This document shows positions 50,298 to 57,100 of a DNA stretch of 57,100 nt, in pieces. Every line of letters begins with the position of its first letter. Position 1 is the first letter of the stretch. The DNA lies in the NCBI GenBank assembly GCA_963661945.1, contig CAVLDP010000015.1, positions 1-57,100 of the forward strand, in the 5' to 3' direction. A program made the translations under genes and the position numbers. The notes under the pieces were generated by a model. That model saw nothing but the letters and a program-made list of their open reading frames with translations. It was not told the origin of the DNA and did no database searches. The stretch is from CAVLDP01 sp963661945 (GTDB taxonomy: Bacteria; Bacillota; Clostridia; Lachnospirales; Lachnospiraceae).

Positions 50298-51742
50298 AAT
50301 CCTATAATCCTGTCGAGCTCCTTAATATCAAGCCCCATCTCTATAGTATCTGCAATCAGGTCATATTGACGATTTCTGTAATCTGATATGCTCTCCATCT
50401 CACCAGTAATCTTCATTCCCTTTCGCTCTGCCAGATAGAAGCACAGAGCCTCACTCACGTCCGTAGAATCAAATACGCCGTGAATATAGGTACCAAAAGC
50501 ATTCTGACATGACTCATCACCACTTGCCTCCGACAAGCCATTATGAATCTCATATCCCATGTAGCCCTTCCCATTTAGAAATGAAAAGGCACCCGAAATA
50601 TCGCTAAATACTCCAGAAGCCTGCCTGGTCACCTTGTCACCCTGAAGAGTGGTCTTGATGGAAAGAAGGCCAAGACCTGCTTCTTCGCCTCCACCTTCAA
50701 TTCCAGACGGATCTTGAATCGCCTCTCCCATCATCTGGTAACCGCCACAGATTCCCATCACCGGAATCTCTCCTGAGAGGCCCCTAATCGTATCGAAGAG
50801 ACCATTTTGCTTCATCCAGCGAAGGTCCGCTATGGTATTCTTGCTGCCTGGCAGAATGATTAGATCTGCACCAAGAAGCTGGCTCGGTTTTGTCACATAG
50901 CTAAGTGATACATCCTCCATCCTCTGAAATACATCAAAATCCGTAAAATTCGAGATTCTTGGCAAATGAATCACGCGAATTTGGATGGATTCGTCAGAAA
51001 CCTGGCCTTCTCCTGTCGCAAAGGCTGAGGTAATACTGTCCTCCTCCTCAATATGGGCATCTGACATAGGCAAAACGCCAATTACCTTCTTGCCACTCCT
51101 TTCCTCAAGCATAGCAAGCCCTGGCTTAAGAAGGTCCAAATCTCCACGAAATTTGTTGATGATAAGTCCCTGAATCCGATCTCGCTCCTCATCAGTAATG
51201 AGATCAATCGTACCCATAAGCTGAGCGAAGACTCCACCCGGATCGATATCTCCAACCAGAAGCACGGGCGCATCAAGTAATTCTGCAAGTCCCATATTTA
51301 CGATGTCATTGTCCCGAAGATTAATCTCCGCAGGTGAACCTGCTCCTTCAATGATGATAATGTCATTTTCTGCTGCAAGCTTCTCATAGGCAGCCAGAAT
51401 CTCAGGTACCAATCTCTTCTTGTAGGAAAAATATGTAGCCGCCTTCATATTGCCAATCGGCCTGCCTTGTACGATTACCTGACTTCCCACATCAGAAGAT
51501 GGCTTCAGCAAGATGGGATTCATGGCAACATCTGGTTCCTTGCCACAGGCATAAGCCTGTACCACCTGTGCTCTGCCCATCTCAAGTCCGTCCGCTGTCA
51601 CATAAGAATTCAAAGCCATATTCTGCGACTTGAATGGAGCAACCCGGTAACCTCTTCTGGAATAGTAACGACAGAGTCCGGTTACGATATAACTTTTTCC
51701 AGCAGAGCTCATTGTGCCCTGCACCATAATGCACTTTGCCAT
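50294..51742 (-). CDS. cobQ: Cobyric acid synthase CobQ/CbiP
   Basis: A 482-residue glutamine-dependent amidotransferase that amidates side chains b, d, e and g. GTMSSAGKSYIVTGLCR and FKSQNMALNSYVTADG begin the synthetase part; IEGAGSPAEINLRDNDIVNM and LPGSKNTIADL follow. The class I glutaminase part has Cys in GICGGYQMMGE and a C-terminal GYEIHNG and YIHGVFD. AAGGA ribosome site. Its start is two bases after the ABC ATPase gene. Confidence 0.95.
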   Translation of the reverse strand: MAKCIMVQGTMSSAGKSYIVTGLCRYYSRRGYRVAPFKSQNMALNSYVTADGLEMGRAQVVQAYACGKEPDVAMNPILLKPSSDVGSQVIVQGRPIGNMKAATYFSYKKRLVPEILAAYEKLAAENDIIIIEGAGSPAEINLRDNDIVNMGLAELLDAPVLLVGDIDPGGVFAQLMGTIDLITDEERDRIQGLIINKFRGDLDLLKPGLAMLEERSGKKVIGVLPMSDAHIEEEDSITSAFATGEGQVSDESIQIRVIHLPRISNFTDFDVFQRMEDVSLSYVTKPSQLLGADLIILPGSKNTIADLRWMKQNGLFDTIRGLSGEIPVMGICGGYQMMGEAIQDPSGIEGGGEEAGLGLLSIKTTLQGDKVTRQASGVFSDISGAFSFLNGKGYMGYEIHNGLSEASGDESCQNAFGTYIHGVFDSTDVSEALCFYLAERKGMKITGEMESISDYRNRQYDLIADTIEMGLDIKELDRIIGL

Positions 51743-51744
51743 AA

Positions 51745-52518
51745 CTAGTCCTTCAACTTCGCTTCTCCAGTTATCTCGTCATAGGTTCCAATTCTGATAT
51801 CGAATAATTCATTGATATATCCCGGAATGAATACTTCATCCGGAGAAGCATTTTTCACAACATGTCCATCCTTCACACAGACAACTCGATCCGAGATCTG
51901 TCTGGCCAAATCCAGCTCGTGGAGGGATAGAAGAATTGAAATCCCCTTCTCCCTAGCCTGTCTACGAAGAAGAGCCAAAAATTCCAGCTTATACTTAATA
52001 TCGAGATAGGTCGTCGGCTCATCCAAGATAAGAAGTTGAGGCTCCTGGCAGAGGGCTCTTGCAAGCAAGACTCGCTGCTTCTGCCCATCCGATATCTCTC
52101 CAAAATATCGCTCGGATAGAGAATCCACATCGGTCTCCTTCATCATCATATCTACCATCTCTAGATCATGGTCTGTGAGTCTGCCTAGAAGTCCGGTATA
52201 TGGATAACGACCCAAGCTCACAACCTCTCGACAGTTAAGCCTCTCTCTAAGAGAATCCCCCGTATACATCACAGCCATCTCACGCGAGACTTCTTCCCTG
52301 GACTTTTGCCGTAGGTCCATCCCACCGAGGTAGATGCTACCGCCAAGTGGCATAAGCACATTAGAAATGGTCTTAAGTATGGTGGACTTACCGGATCCAT
52401 TTGGGCCAATTAGAGTCACAATAGATCCTGCCTCAAGTGAAATCTCTATTCCATCCACAACGATACGCTTGCCGTATCCAACCGTTAGATTACTGGTCTT
52501 CAAGTATGCATCACTCAT
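51745..52518 (-). CDS. ABC importer ATPase, cobalamin/iron type (BtuD-like)
   Basis: A 257-residue cytoplasmic ATPase of the BtuD/FecE/FhuC family. Walker A GPNGSGKST, the signature ISDGQKQR (Asp in place of the common Gly), Walker B LLILDEPTTYLD and the switch His in SLHELD are present. With the two genes upstream it forms a complete type II importer. Location in a cobalamin-riboswitch operon suggests corrinoid uptake, though cobalt or heme cannot be excluded. Confidence 0.88.
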   Translation of the reverse strand: MSDAYLKTSNLTVGYGKRIVVDGIEISLEAGSIVTLIGPNGSGKSTILKTISNVLMPLGGSIYLGGMDLRQKSREEVSREMAVMYTGDSLRERLNCREVVSLGRYPYTGLLGRLTDHDLEMVDMMMKETDVDSLSERYFGEISDGQKQRVLLARALCQEPQLLILDEPTTYLDIKYKLEFLALLRRQAREKGISILLSLHELDLARQISDRVVCVKDGHVVKNASPDEVFIPGYINELFDIRIGTYDEITGEAKLKD

Positions 52519-52519
52519 A

Positions 52520-53521
52520 TTACTTGCCTAATTTATTCCTTAATAATAGATAAATCACAACCGGCGCACCGAAGATTGCGGTCACCGTACTAATCGATAA
52601 TTCTGTCGGCGAGAGAATTGTTCTGGCAATCAAGTCGCACAGCAAGGTAAAGAAGCCTCCGCCAAGGAAGCAGGCCGGAATAATATAGATTGGCCTTGTC
52701 TCCTTCATATAGCCCTTGATCAAGTGAGGAACCGCAATACCAACGAAGGAAACCGGTCCAACAAAGGCTGTCACTACAGCAGACAAAATACTCGAAAGCA
52801 GGATAAGCAGTCCACGAAAGGCCTTGATATTCACGCCAAGACTTCTCGCATAATTCTCTCCCATAAGATAGGCTGTCATGGGCTTGCTGATGAGAAATAA
52901 GAGAACTCCTGCAGACAGAATAAGAACGGCCATCACCCTCACACTGTCAAAGCTCATGCCAGAGAGAGACCCCTTAGACCAATTGTGAAGATTCACAATA
53001 TCCTGATCCGAAGCATATGTGACGAGTAGATCTGTAATCGCAGTGCAGATATAACCAATCATGACACCACAGACCAGAAGAAGGGCCATATTCGAGATTC
53101 TCCTCGAACAAAGAAGTACAAAGGATGTTGCAATCATCGCTCCAAGAAATGCTGCAAGAACGAGTCCAAAATTGCCACCAATCATACTGCCTGAGCTAAG
53201 AATAAATGCAATCGCAACTGTAAGCTTGGCTCCAGAAGAAATACCTAAGATATAAGGACCTGCAATCGGATTTCGAAAGAAGGTCTGCAAGCAGTAGCCA
53301 GAAAGTGCCAGCGCCCCACCTGTTAGAACTGCAGCAAGAGCACGCGGCAGACGGATCAGGAAAATGATATCTGTATACATACTCTCCCCATCGCCCAGAA
53401 AGCATGCCACGATATCCGGCAAGCCAATTCGAACAGAACCAACTGCAATACTAAAAAGCAGAGCAATAACCAGCGCCAGGCAAAGGGCTATATATTTTGT
53501 AAAGCGTATCCCTCTTCTCAT
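52520..53521 (-). CDS. ABC importer permease, FecCD/BtuC type
   Basis: A 333-residue permease with about ten helices. Family signatures are RLPRALAAVLTGGALALSG (46-64), the ILGISSGAKL loop and GPVSFVGIAVPHL, the segment that contacts the ATPase. ATG overlaps the substrate-binding-protein stop by one base (TGATG). It pairs as a homodimer with the ATPase encoded 1 base downstream. Confidence 0.9.
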   Translation of the reverse strand: MRRGIRFTKYIALCLALVIALLFSIAVGSVRIGLPDIVACFLGDGESMYTDIIFLIRLPRALAAVLTGGALALSGYCLQTFFRNPIAGPYILGISSGAKLTVAIAFILSSGSMIGGNFGLVLAAFLGAMIATSFVLLCSRRISNMALLLVCGVMIGYICTAITDLLVTYASDQDIVNLHNWSKGSLSGMSFDSVRVMAVLILSAGVLLFLISKPMTAYLMGENYARSLGVNIKAFRGLLILLSSILSAVVTAFVGPVSFVGIAVPHLIKGYMKETRPIYIIPACFLGGGFFTLLCDLIARTILSPTELSISTVTAIFGAPVVIYLLLRNKLGK

Positions 53522-55056
53522 CAGAGTTTCTCCATATATGTATAGTTCCTATCCTCACCAGACAGAATCCCACGCATCTCCTCCGTTATCTGGCCAAGTT
53601 CCATCACTGACTGATAGAAGGAAGCCTTGGTGCAGTAGATTTCATCATTCTGATAGGCCTTCATATTCGTAAGCAATTCCATCTTCGAAGCCAGTTCCTC
53701 CTTGGAGGACACTTCTCCCTCAATCGTGGAATTATAGATTAGTATATCGCAGTCCCTGGCCGCCTCATAGAAGGCTTCCATCTGGACTGTGTAGGAACCA
53801 GTTCCCTCTTCTGCCAAATCAATGAAGCCATATTCTCCACCAGCATAGGAGATCATATTACAGATATAATCCGCTTTCTTTCGGATGGTGATGGTGCCCT
53901 GCGATGTAATAGCAAAGAAACCAATGGTTTTCTTCGCGCTATCCATCTTCGCGCTATCCGTCTTCGCGCTATCCTCCCAAGCGGATGCATCCTCAATATC
54001 CTCTAGCTGCTCATCAAAGGAAGCACAAGCCTCCTCCATATGCCCCGTAAGAAATCCATAGAGCTTCACCCACTCCATGCGACCAAGTATCGTCTCCTCA
54101 TAGCTTGCATAATCGATCATCACCGGAAATCCAAGCTCTCTTAATTTCTCAAGCACTGCTGGGGAATGATGAATCATCGTATTCTCTACAATCAGGTCAC
54201 AGCCTGACGATCGAAGAAGCTCATAGTCTGGAGCTGAATATTTGCCAGCATAGGTAATTGTCCCATCGATGAGCTTGCTCTTCACCTCATTAAGATAACA
54301 GTCCGCTTCCTTCATCGAACTGTATTTCACCTGGTTAAGAGCATCTGCTGCCACAAAGAAATCCATGGAACCAGTTCCAACCACATAGATCTGATTCGGA
54401 TTTCTATTAATCCATGTCATCCCATCCGGAAGATCTGATACTAGCTTCTCATCCTCATCAGCTAGAAGATAATAATCCTGCTCCTTTATTACAACAACAG
54501 CAATATCTTTCGCATACTGCCTGATACGAAAACCAGTCGCATACTGAAGTTCTACTTCTGTCTCATCTTCCAGATTCTTAGCGATCCAGTTCTCGATTTC
54601 TTCGGTATCTACATCGGAAGTTGAAGAAGCGCCGGAAGCCGAGTCCTCATCATCCAATTTCTGCTCCGACACCAGTAGCTTATATTCAATCTCATGAGGA
54701 GTGCTCATAGCCACGGTATCTGCTACAACTGTGAACCAGGTATTCATTTCCTGAAATGGAATCTCAAAGACAGAATTTCCATCTGAATTAACAGGAAGGT
54801 ATTTCTCACCATCTACAAGCATATAGTCGTAATTTGGACTAGACCAAGTAACTCTCACTGTCTTAGTTCCATCTTCAAGACTTGTAGCTATCGTTTCCTC
54901 TTCTACGGAGGCCTTACCAGAGCCACCCTCCATATACAAAAAAACATCTACGGTAGCAGAATCAGGCACAGAAGAATCCGTGCCTGAACATGCTACCGTA
55001 GATAGTAGTATTACAAAACTAATGCATAATGCGATACATCTTTTCAATGAAATCAT
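53521..55056 (-). CDS. Substrate-binding lipoprotein with extra N-terminal domain
   Basis: A 511-residue surface lipoprotein (signal peptide, lipobox TVAC with Cys23). Residues about 34-133 form a beta-rich domain (VRVTWSSPNYDYMLVDGEKY, then DTVAMSTPHEIEYKL) like the iron-transport-associated/NEAT-like domains of Gram-positive heme and metal proteins. From about 165 onward is a BtuF/FhuD-type periplasmic-binding fold with GTGSMDFFVAAD and GCDLIVENTMIHH. Three 15-bp tandem repeats encode DSAK units near residue 365. The extra domain may pre-capture a corrinoid, metal or tetrapyrrole. ATG with AAGG site, 2 bases after cbiK. Confidence 0.82.
   Translation of the reverse strand: MISLKRCIALCISFVILLSTVACSGTDSSVPDSATVDVFLYMEGGSGKASVEEETIATSLEDGTKTVRVTWSSPNYDYMLVDGEKYLPVNSDGNSVFEIPFQEMNTWFTVVADTVAMSTPHEIEYKLLVSEQKLDDEDSASGASSTSDVDTEEIENWIAKNLEDETEVELQYATGFRIRQYAKDIAVVVIKEQDYYLLADEDEKLVSDLPDGMTWINRNPNQIYVVGTGSMDFFVAADALNQVKYSSMKEADCYLNEVKSKLIDGTITYAGKYSAPDYELLRSSGCDLIVENTMIHHSPAVLEKLRELGFPVMIDYASYEETILGRMEWVKLYGFLTGHMEEACASFDEQLEDIEDASAWEDSAKTDSAKMDSAKKTIGFFAITSQGTITIRKKADYICNMISYAGGEYGFIDLAEEGTGSYTVQMEAFYEAARDCDILIYNSTIEGEVSSKEELASKMELLTNMKAYQNDEIYCTKASFYQSVMELGQITEEMRGILSGEDRNYTYMEKL
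53933..53974 (-). repeat. 15-bp tandem repeat encoding DSAK units
   Basis: TTCGCGCTATCC recurs on the plus strand at 53933, 53948 and 53963 with exact 15-base spacing. It encodes DSAKT, DSAKM and DSAKK in a surface-exposed part of the binding protein. Copy number may vary between strains. Confidence 0.75.
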
Positions 55057-55058
55057 CC

Positions 55059-56651
55059 TTATTCTTCAACCGCATTAGATGCGTTTGATACGCTGACCTT
55101 ATGGTCATACCAGGTTCCCTTGGATCCAATAAGGGCTACATCGAATTCCTCATCCAAGGCTTCCACAGGAATATCAAAGCCATAGACTTCTTCTGTCGTA
55201 CCATCTGAGTAGGTAACTGTATCTGTCGTAGGCTGAAGCAGGTCAGAATCTGCAGCATTCTTCGCATCCTCTGCAGTTCCAACATAGAGATTCAGTATTC
55301 CTGTTCCTGCAAGTGATACATGGATTGTCATCTTGCCATTCTTCACGGTTAATGTGCCCTTACCATCATTTGCTTCATTAACATGGAACATACTGGAGTC
55401 AGTATTGAAGTCAGCCAGATAAGTTCCATCTGCAAGAGTCGTAGCAGAGGCAGAAGCTGATGTAATGTCAAATGATCCATTCTCAATAGCAGCTGCAGTA
55501 TGAGCTACATAGAGGTCCTGAATAGCCTCAATTCTACCTAAGCCCTCGATCTGACAAGTAATGCTCTCAAAAGAACCATCTGCTTCGAACATGCTCTTCC
55601 AAGAATCCTCTTCGTCGCCTGCCATATCATTATTGGCATGATCACCAGCCACAACCATAAGTGGACGAAGAACTACCTTCTTATAGCCTGCTGCCTTAAC
55701 TGCCTCGATAACTGCATTAACCTCAGTCTCTTCTGGCTCACCCTCTACGGTTCCAATGAAGACATTGTCATAGGATAATGCTGCCATCTGAGAAGCCATC
55801 TGAGAATAAGAAATCTTCGCTGTATGAGAGGTACCATGGCCCATAAATACAAAAGCAGTACCATCTTCCTTCGCCTCATCGATAGAATCAAAAGATGCAC
55901 CTTCTACTGCAGCGCTTACAATTGCTTCTGCAACTGCCTTCTTGTCATCATTTACCACGCTTGCATCCTGACCAACTTCGCCAAGAAGTGGCTCTGCAAC
56001 AGCAATTGAATCAAACTTATCTGCATAAGCCTCGATTGCTTCTACCATCTCGTCGTATTCCGCGCCATGCATCAGATGAGTCGGCTGTACAACAAGATTC
56101 TTCACGCCATTTGCTACAGCTCTCTCAAGAGCCTGGTCCATATTGTCGATGCACTCATTGTCACGTGCCTGTACATGATTAATGATAATCTGAGCAGTGA
56201 AAGCACGACGAATGGACCAATCCGGATATGCTTCCTGAATAGCATCCTCAATTCCCTTGATATCCTTCACTCTACTATCATTATAGGAAGTTCCAAAGCT
56301 TACAACAAGAATTTCATTTTCGGAAATGTCATCCTGATTTCTGGCATCATCCAGACTTGCATCACCGGTATCAAGACCAAAATAATCCGGATCCGCATTC
56401 TCGCCCTCTACAAGGGCCTTCTGCTCATCAGTAAGTGCGTCCCAAGCTTCCTTTGCTGCAGCACACTGAGCATCTGTCTCATCTGTTCTCTCCTGAACAT
56501 AGATTGCATCAATCAAATCTGCCACCTGATCTGCTGCCTCCTGGTCAGAAACCGTATTCTCTACTGTGGTTTCCGCTTCCTTGCCACAGGCACTAAAAGC
56601 TGTAAGTCCCATCATGGCAATACATAGAATTGAAACAAGTCTCTTCTTCAC
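55059..56651 (-). CDS. cbiK: Surface lipoprotein cobaltochelatase CbiK
   Basis: A 530-residue lipoprotein with a GTG start nine bases after GGAGG. The signal peptide ends in AFSAC (Cys22), and an acidic helical linker (39-90) follows. The sirohydrochlorin cobaltochelatase domain spans about 113-395, with VVSFGTSYNDSR, VQPTHLMHG (H192, H195), FMGHGTSH (H272) and VVAGDHANND (H338). The C-terminal 125 residues form a beta-rich domain (SSMFHVNEANDGKGTLTVK, then VYGFDIPVEALDEEFDVALI) of the NEAT-like iron-transport-associated type. CbiK inserts Co2+ into sirohydrochlorin, a cytoplasmic step, so export to the surface is puzzling. First gene after the riboswitch. Confidence 0.9.
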   Translation of the reverse strand: MKKRLVSILCIAMMGLTAFSACGKEAETTVENTVSDQEAADQVADLIDAIYVQERTDETDAQCAAAKEAWDALTDEQKALVEGENADPDYFGLDTGDASLDDARNQDDISENEILVVSFGTSYNDSRVKDIKGIEDAIQEAYPDWSIRRAFTAQIIINHVQARDNECIDNMDQALERAVANGVKNLVVQPTHLMHGAEYDEMVEAIEAYADKFDSIAVAEPLLGEVGQDASVVNDDKKAVAEAIVSAAVEGASFDSIDEAKEDGTAFVFMGHGTSHTAKISYSQMASQMAALSYDNVFIGTVEGEPEETEVNAVIEAVKAAGYKKVVLRPLMVVAGDHANNDMAGDEEDSWKSMFEADGSFESITCQIEGLGRIEAIQDLYVAHTAAAIENGSFDITSASASATTLADGTYLADFNTDSSMFHVNEANDGKGTLTVKNGKMTIHVSLAGTGILNLYVGTAEDAKNAADSDLLQPTTDTVTYSDGTTEEVYGFDIPVEALDEEFDVALIGSKGTWYDHKVSVSNASNAVEE

Positions 56652-56670
56652 AATATTACTCCTCCATAAC

Positions 56671-56699
56671 AAAAAAACTTCTGGCCTATAGACCAGAAG
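56671..56699 (-). terminator. Riboswitch expression-platform terminator
   Basis: On the minus strand CTTCTGG/CCAGAAG (56678-56699) with an 8-base loop is followed by seven T residues (56671-56677), 20 bases before the cbiK start. Placed after the cobalamin riboswitch, it is the likely B12-induced terminator. Confidence 0.88.
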
Positions 56700-56799
56700 A
56701 ATCATGCATAAAAATATCGTACCCAAAAAGACAAGCAGCTATAAAGTGCTCTCAATCTATCAGTATTCGACATCAAACCAAGTCCTCGTGGTCTATCGG

Positions 56800-56970
56800 T
56801 CTCCTCCTAGGCAGGTCTCCTGGCTTCGATTCATCGCCCGAAAGCGCCTTCCCGATTGCTCAGTGGCTTATGCTTACGGACTCCTCTTCACAGTGACGAG
56901 ATCGCACAGGTCTTCCACCTGTTTCCCTTTTCACCGGATCCATCACACGGATGATCCGACACCTAAGAAG
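56800..56970 (-). promoter_or_regulatory. Cobalamin riboswitch
   Basis: The B12 box AGCCAGGAGACCTGCC (reverse complement at 56810-56825) is exact. Upstream on the minus strand are the conserved TTAGGTG start of the base stem, GGTGAAAAGGGAA, a CACTGTGA segment and GCCACTGAGCAATCGGGAAGGC. Length (about 170 bases) and order match the class. High cobalamin should shut off the whole operon through the terminator downstream. Confidence 0.95.
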
Positions 56971-57100
56971 TGTTGTTCAAATTCCCACTTAGAGTAACAC
57001 ATGCTAAAGGTGATAGCAAGTAGGCAGACCTAATACCAAGCAGAACAGTGCATGTTTTGCCCCGTTTTCCCAAATGAATTTCTGTATTATGCCCCGTTTT
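56971..57100 (-). promoter_or_regulatory. Candidate operon promoter and direct repeats
   Basis: A possible minus-strand promoter is TTGCTA (57014-57019), 17 bases, TACTCT (56991-56996) with an extended TG. This would start transcription shortly before the riboswitch. Further upstream AAAACGGGGCA occurs twice on the minus strand (57058-57068 and 57090-57100) at 32-base spacing; the second copy touches the window edge. No gene was seen. Confidence 0.4.

Overview
The window looks like a chromosomal segment of an anaerobic Firmicute of the class Clostridia, probably Lachnospiraceae-like. The evidence is strong AGGAGG-type ribosome sites, moderate GC content, two [FeFe]-hydrogenase maturases (HydF, HydG), YgiQ, the O-acetylhomoserine route to methionine, and an oxygen-independent (cobalt-early) cobalamin pathway. 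No rRNA, tRNA, CRISPR array, phage or transposase gene was seen.

Layout. 1-8 kb: the start of the ribosomal protein S10 gene behind a long structured leader, an rRNA-type methyltransferase, a CorA transporter, an ABC exporter with NadA, then MnmA and MetA. 7.5-10 kb: a small accessory patch with an imperfect 227-bp inverted-repeat element and a diverged half copy of it flanking an orphan DinJ/RelB-type antitoxin gene. Next to it is a TetR repressor divergent from a membrane-anchored pectin-acetylesterase-like hydrolase. 10-18.8 kb: one 12-gene minus-strand operon for sulfur assimilation into homocysteine (thioredoxin reductase, MetY, siroheme sulfite reductase, TusA, thioredoxin, sulfur carrier HcyS ending in GGGC, E1-like HcyF, JAMM peptidase HcyD, BioY, and three siroheme-synthesis genes). 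19-36 kb: mostly housekeeping genes (HydF, CoaBC, a MocR-like regulator with an ECF transporter S component, HydG, YgiQ, MgtC, PepT, MFS, PilZ, exonuclease III, Na/Pi cotransporter, a lone glycosyltransferase-like gene). 36-57 kb: one long cobalamin operon led by a cobalamin riboswitch with a terminator. In order of transcription it holds surface CbiK, a three-gene corrinoid/metal ABC importer, lower-ligand and nucleotide-loop genes, then corrin-ring genes ending with cbiL.

How the genes work together. MetA carries Glu111, the residue associated with acetyl-CoA use, and so should make O-acetylhomoserine. The sulfite reductase, with siroheme supplied by HemC, CobA-HemD and the precorrin-2 dehydrogenase, should make sulfide. 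HcyF would load this sulfide onto HcyS after HcyD removes the C-terminal Cys, and MetY would transfer it to O-acetylhomoserine. This matches the protein-thiocarboxylate route described for Wolinella succinogenes. A dedicated thioredoxin/thioredoxin reductase pair, TusA and siroheme genes sit in the same transcript, and the carrier ends in Cys instead of the published Ala. Precorrin-2 from the siroheme genes also feeds the cobalamin operon.

Most unusual points: the 12-gene thiocarboxylate operon; an AAA-ATPase/PD-(D/E)XK gene with an N-terminal helix-turn-helix inserted between cbiD and cbiF behind its own promoter and a 15-bp-arm palindrome; the absence of cbiT; a MocR-type regulator with Arg at the expected PLP-lysine position; and two leaders (MFS and DUF2798 genes) with terminator-like hairpins just before the gene. 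All gene calls come from reading the translations; no database search was run.
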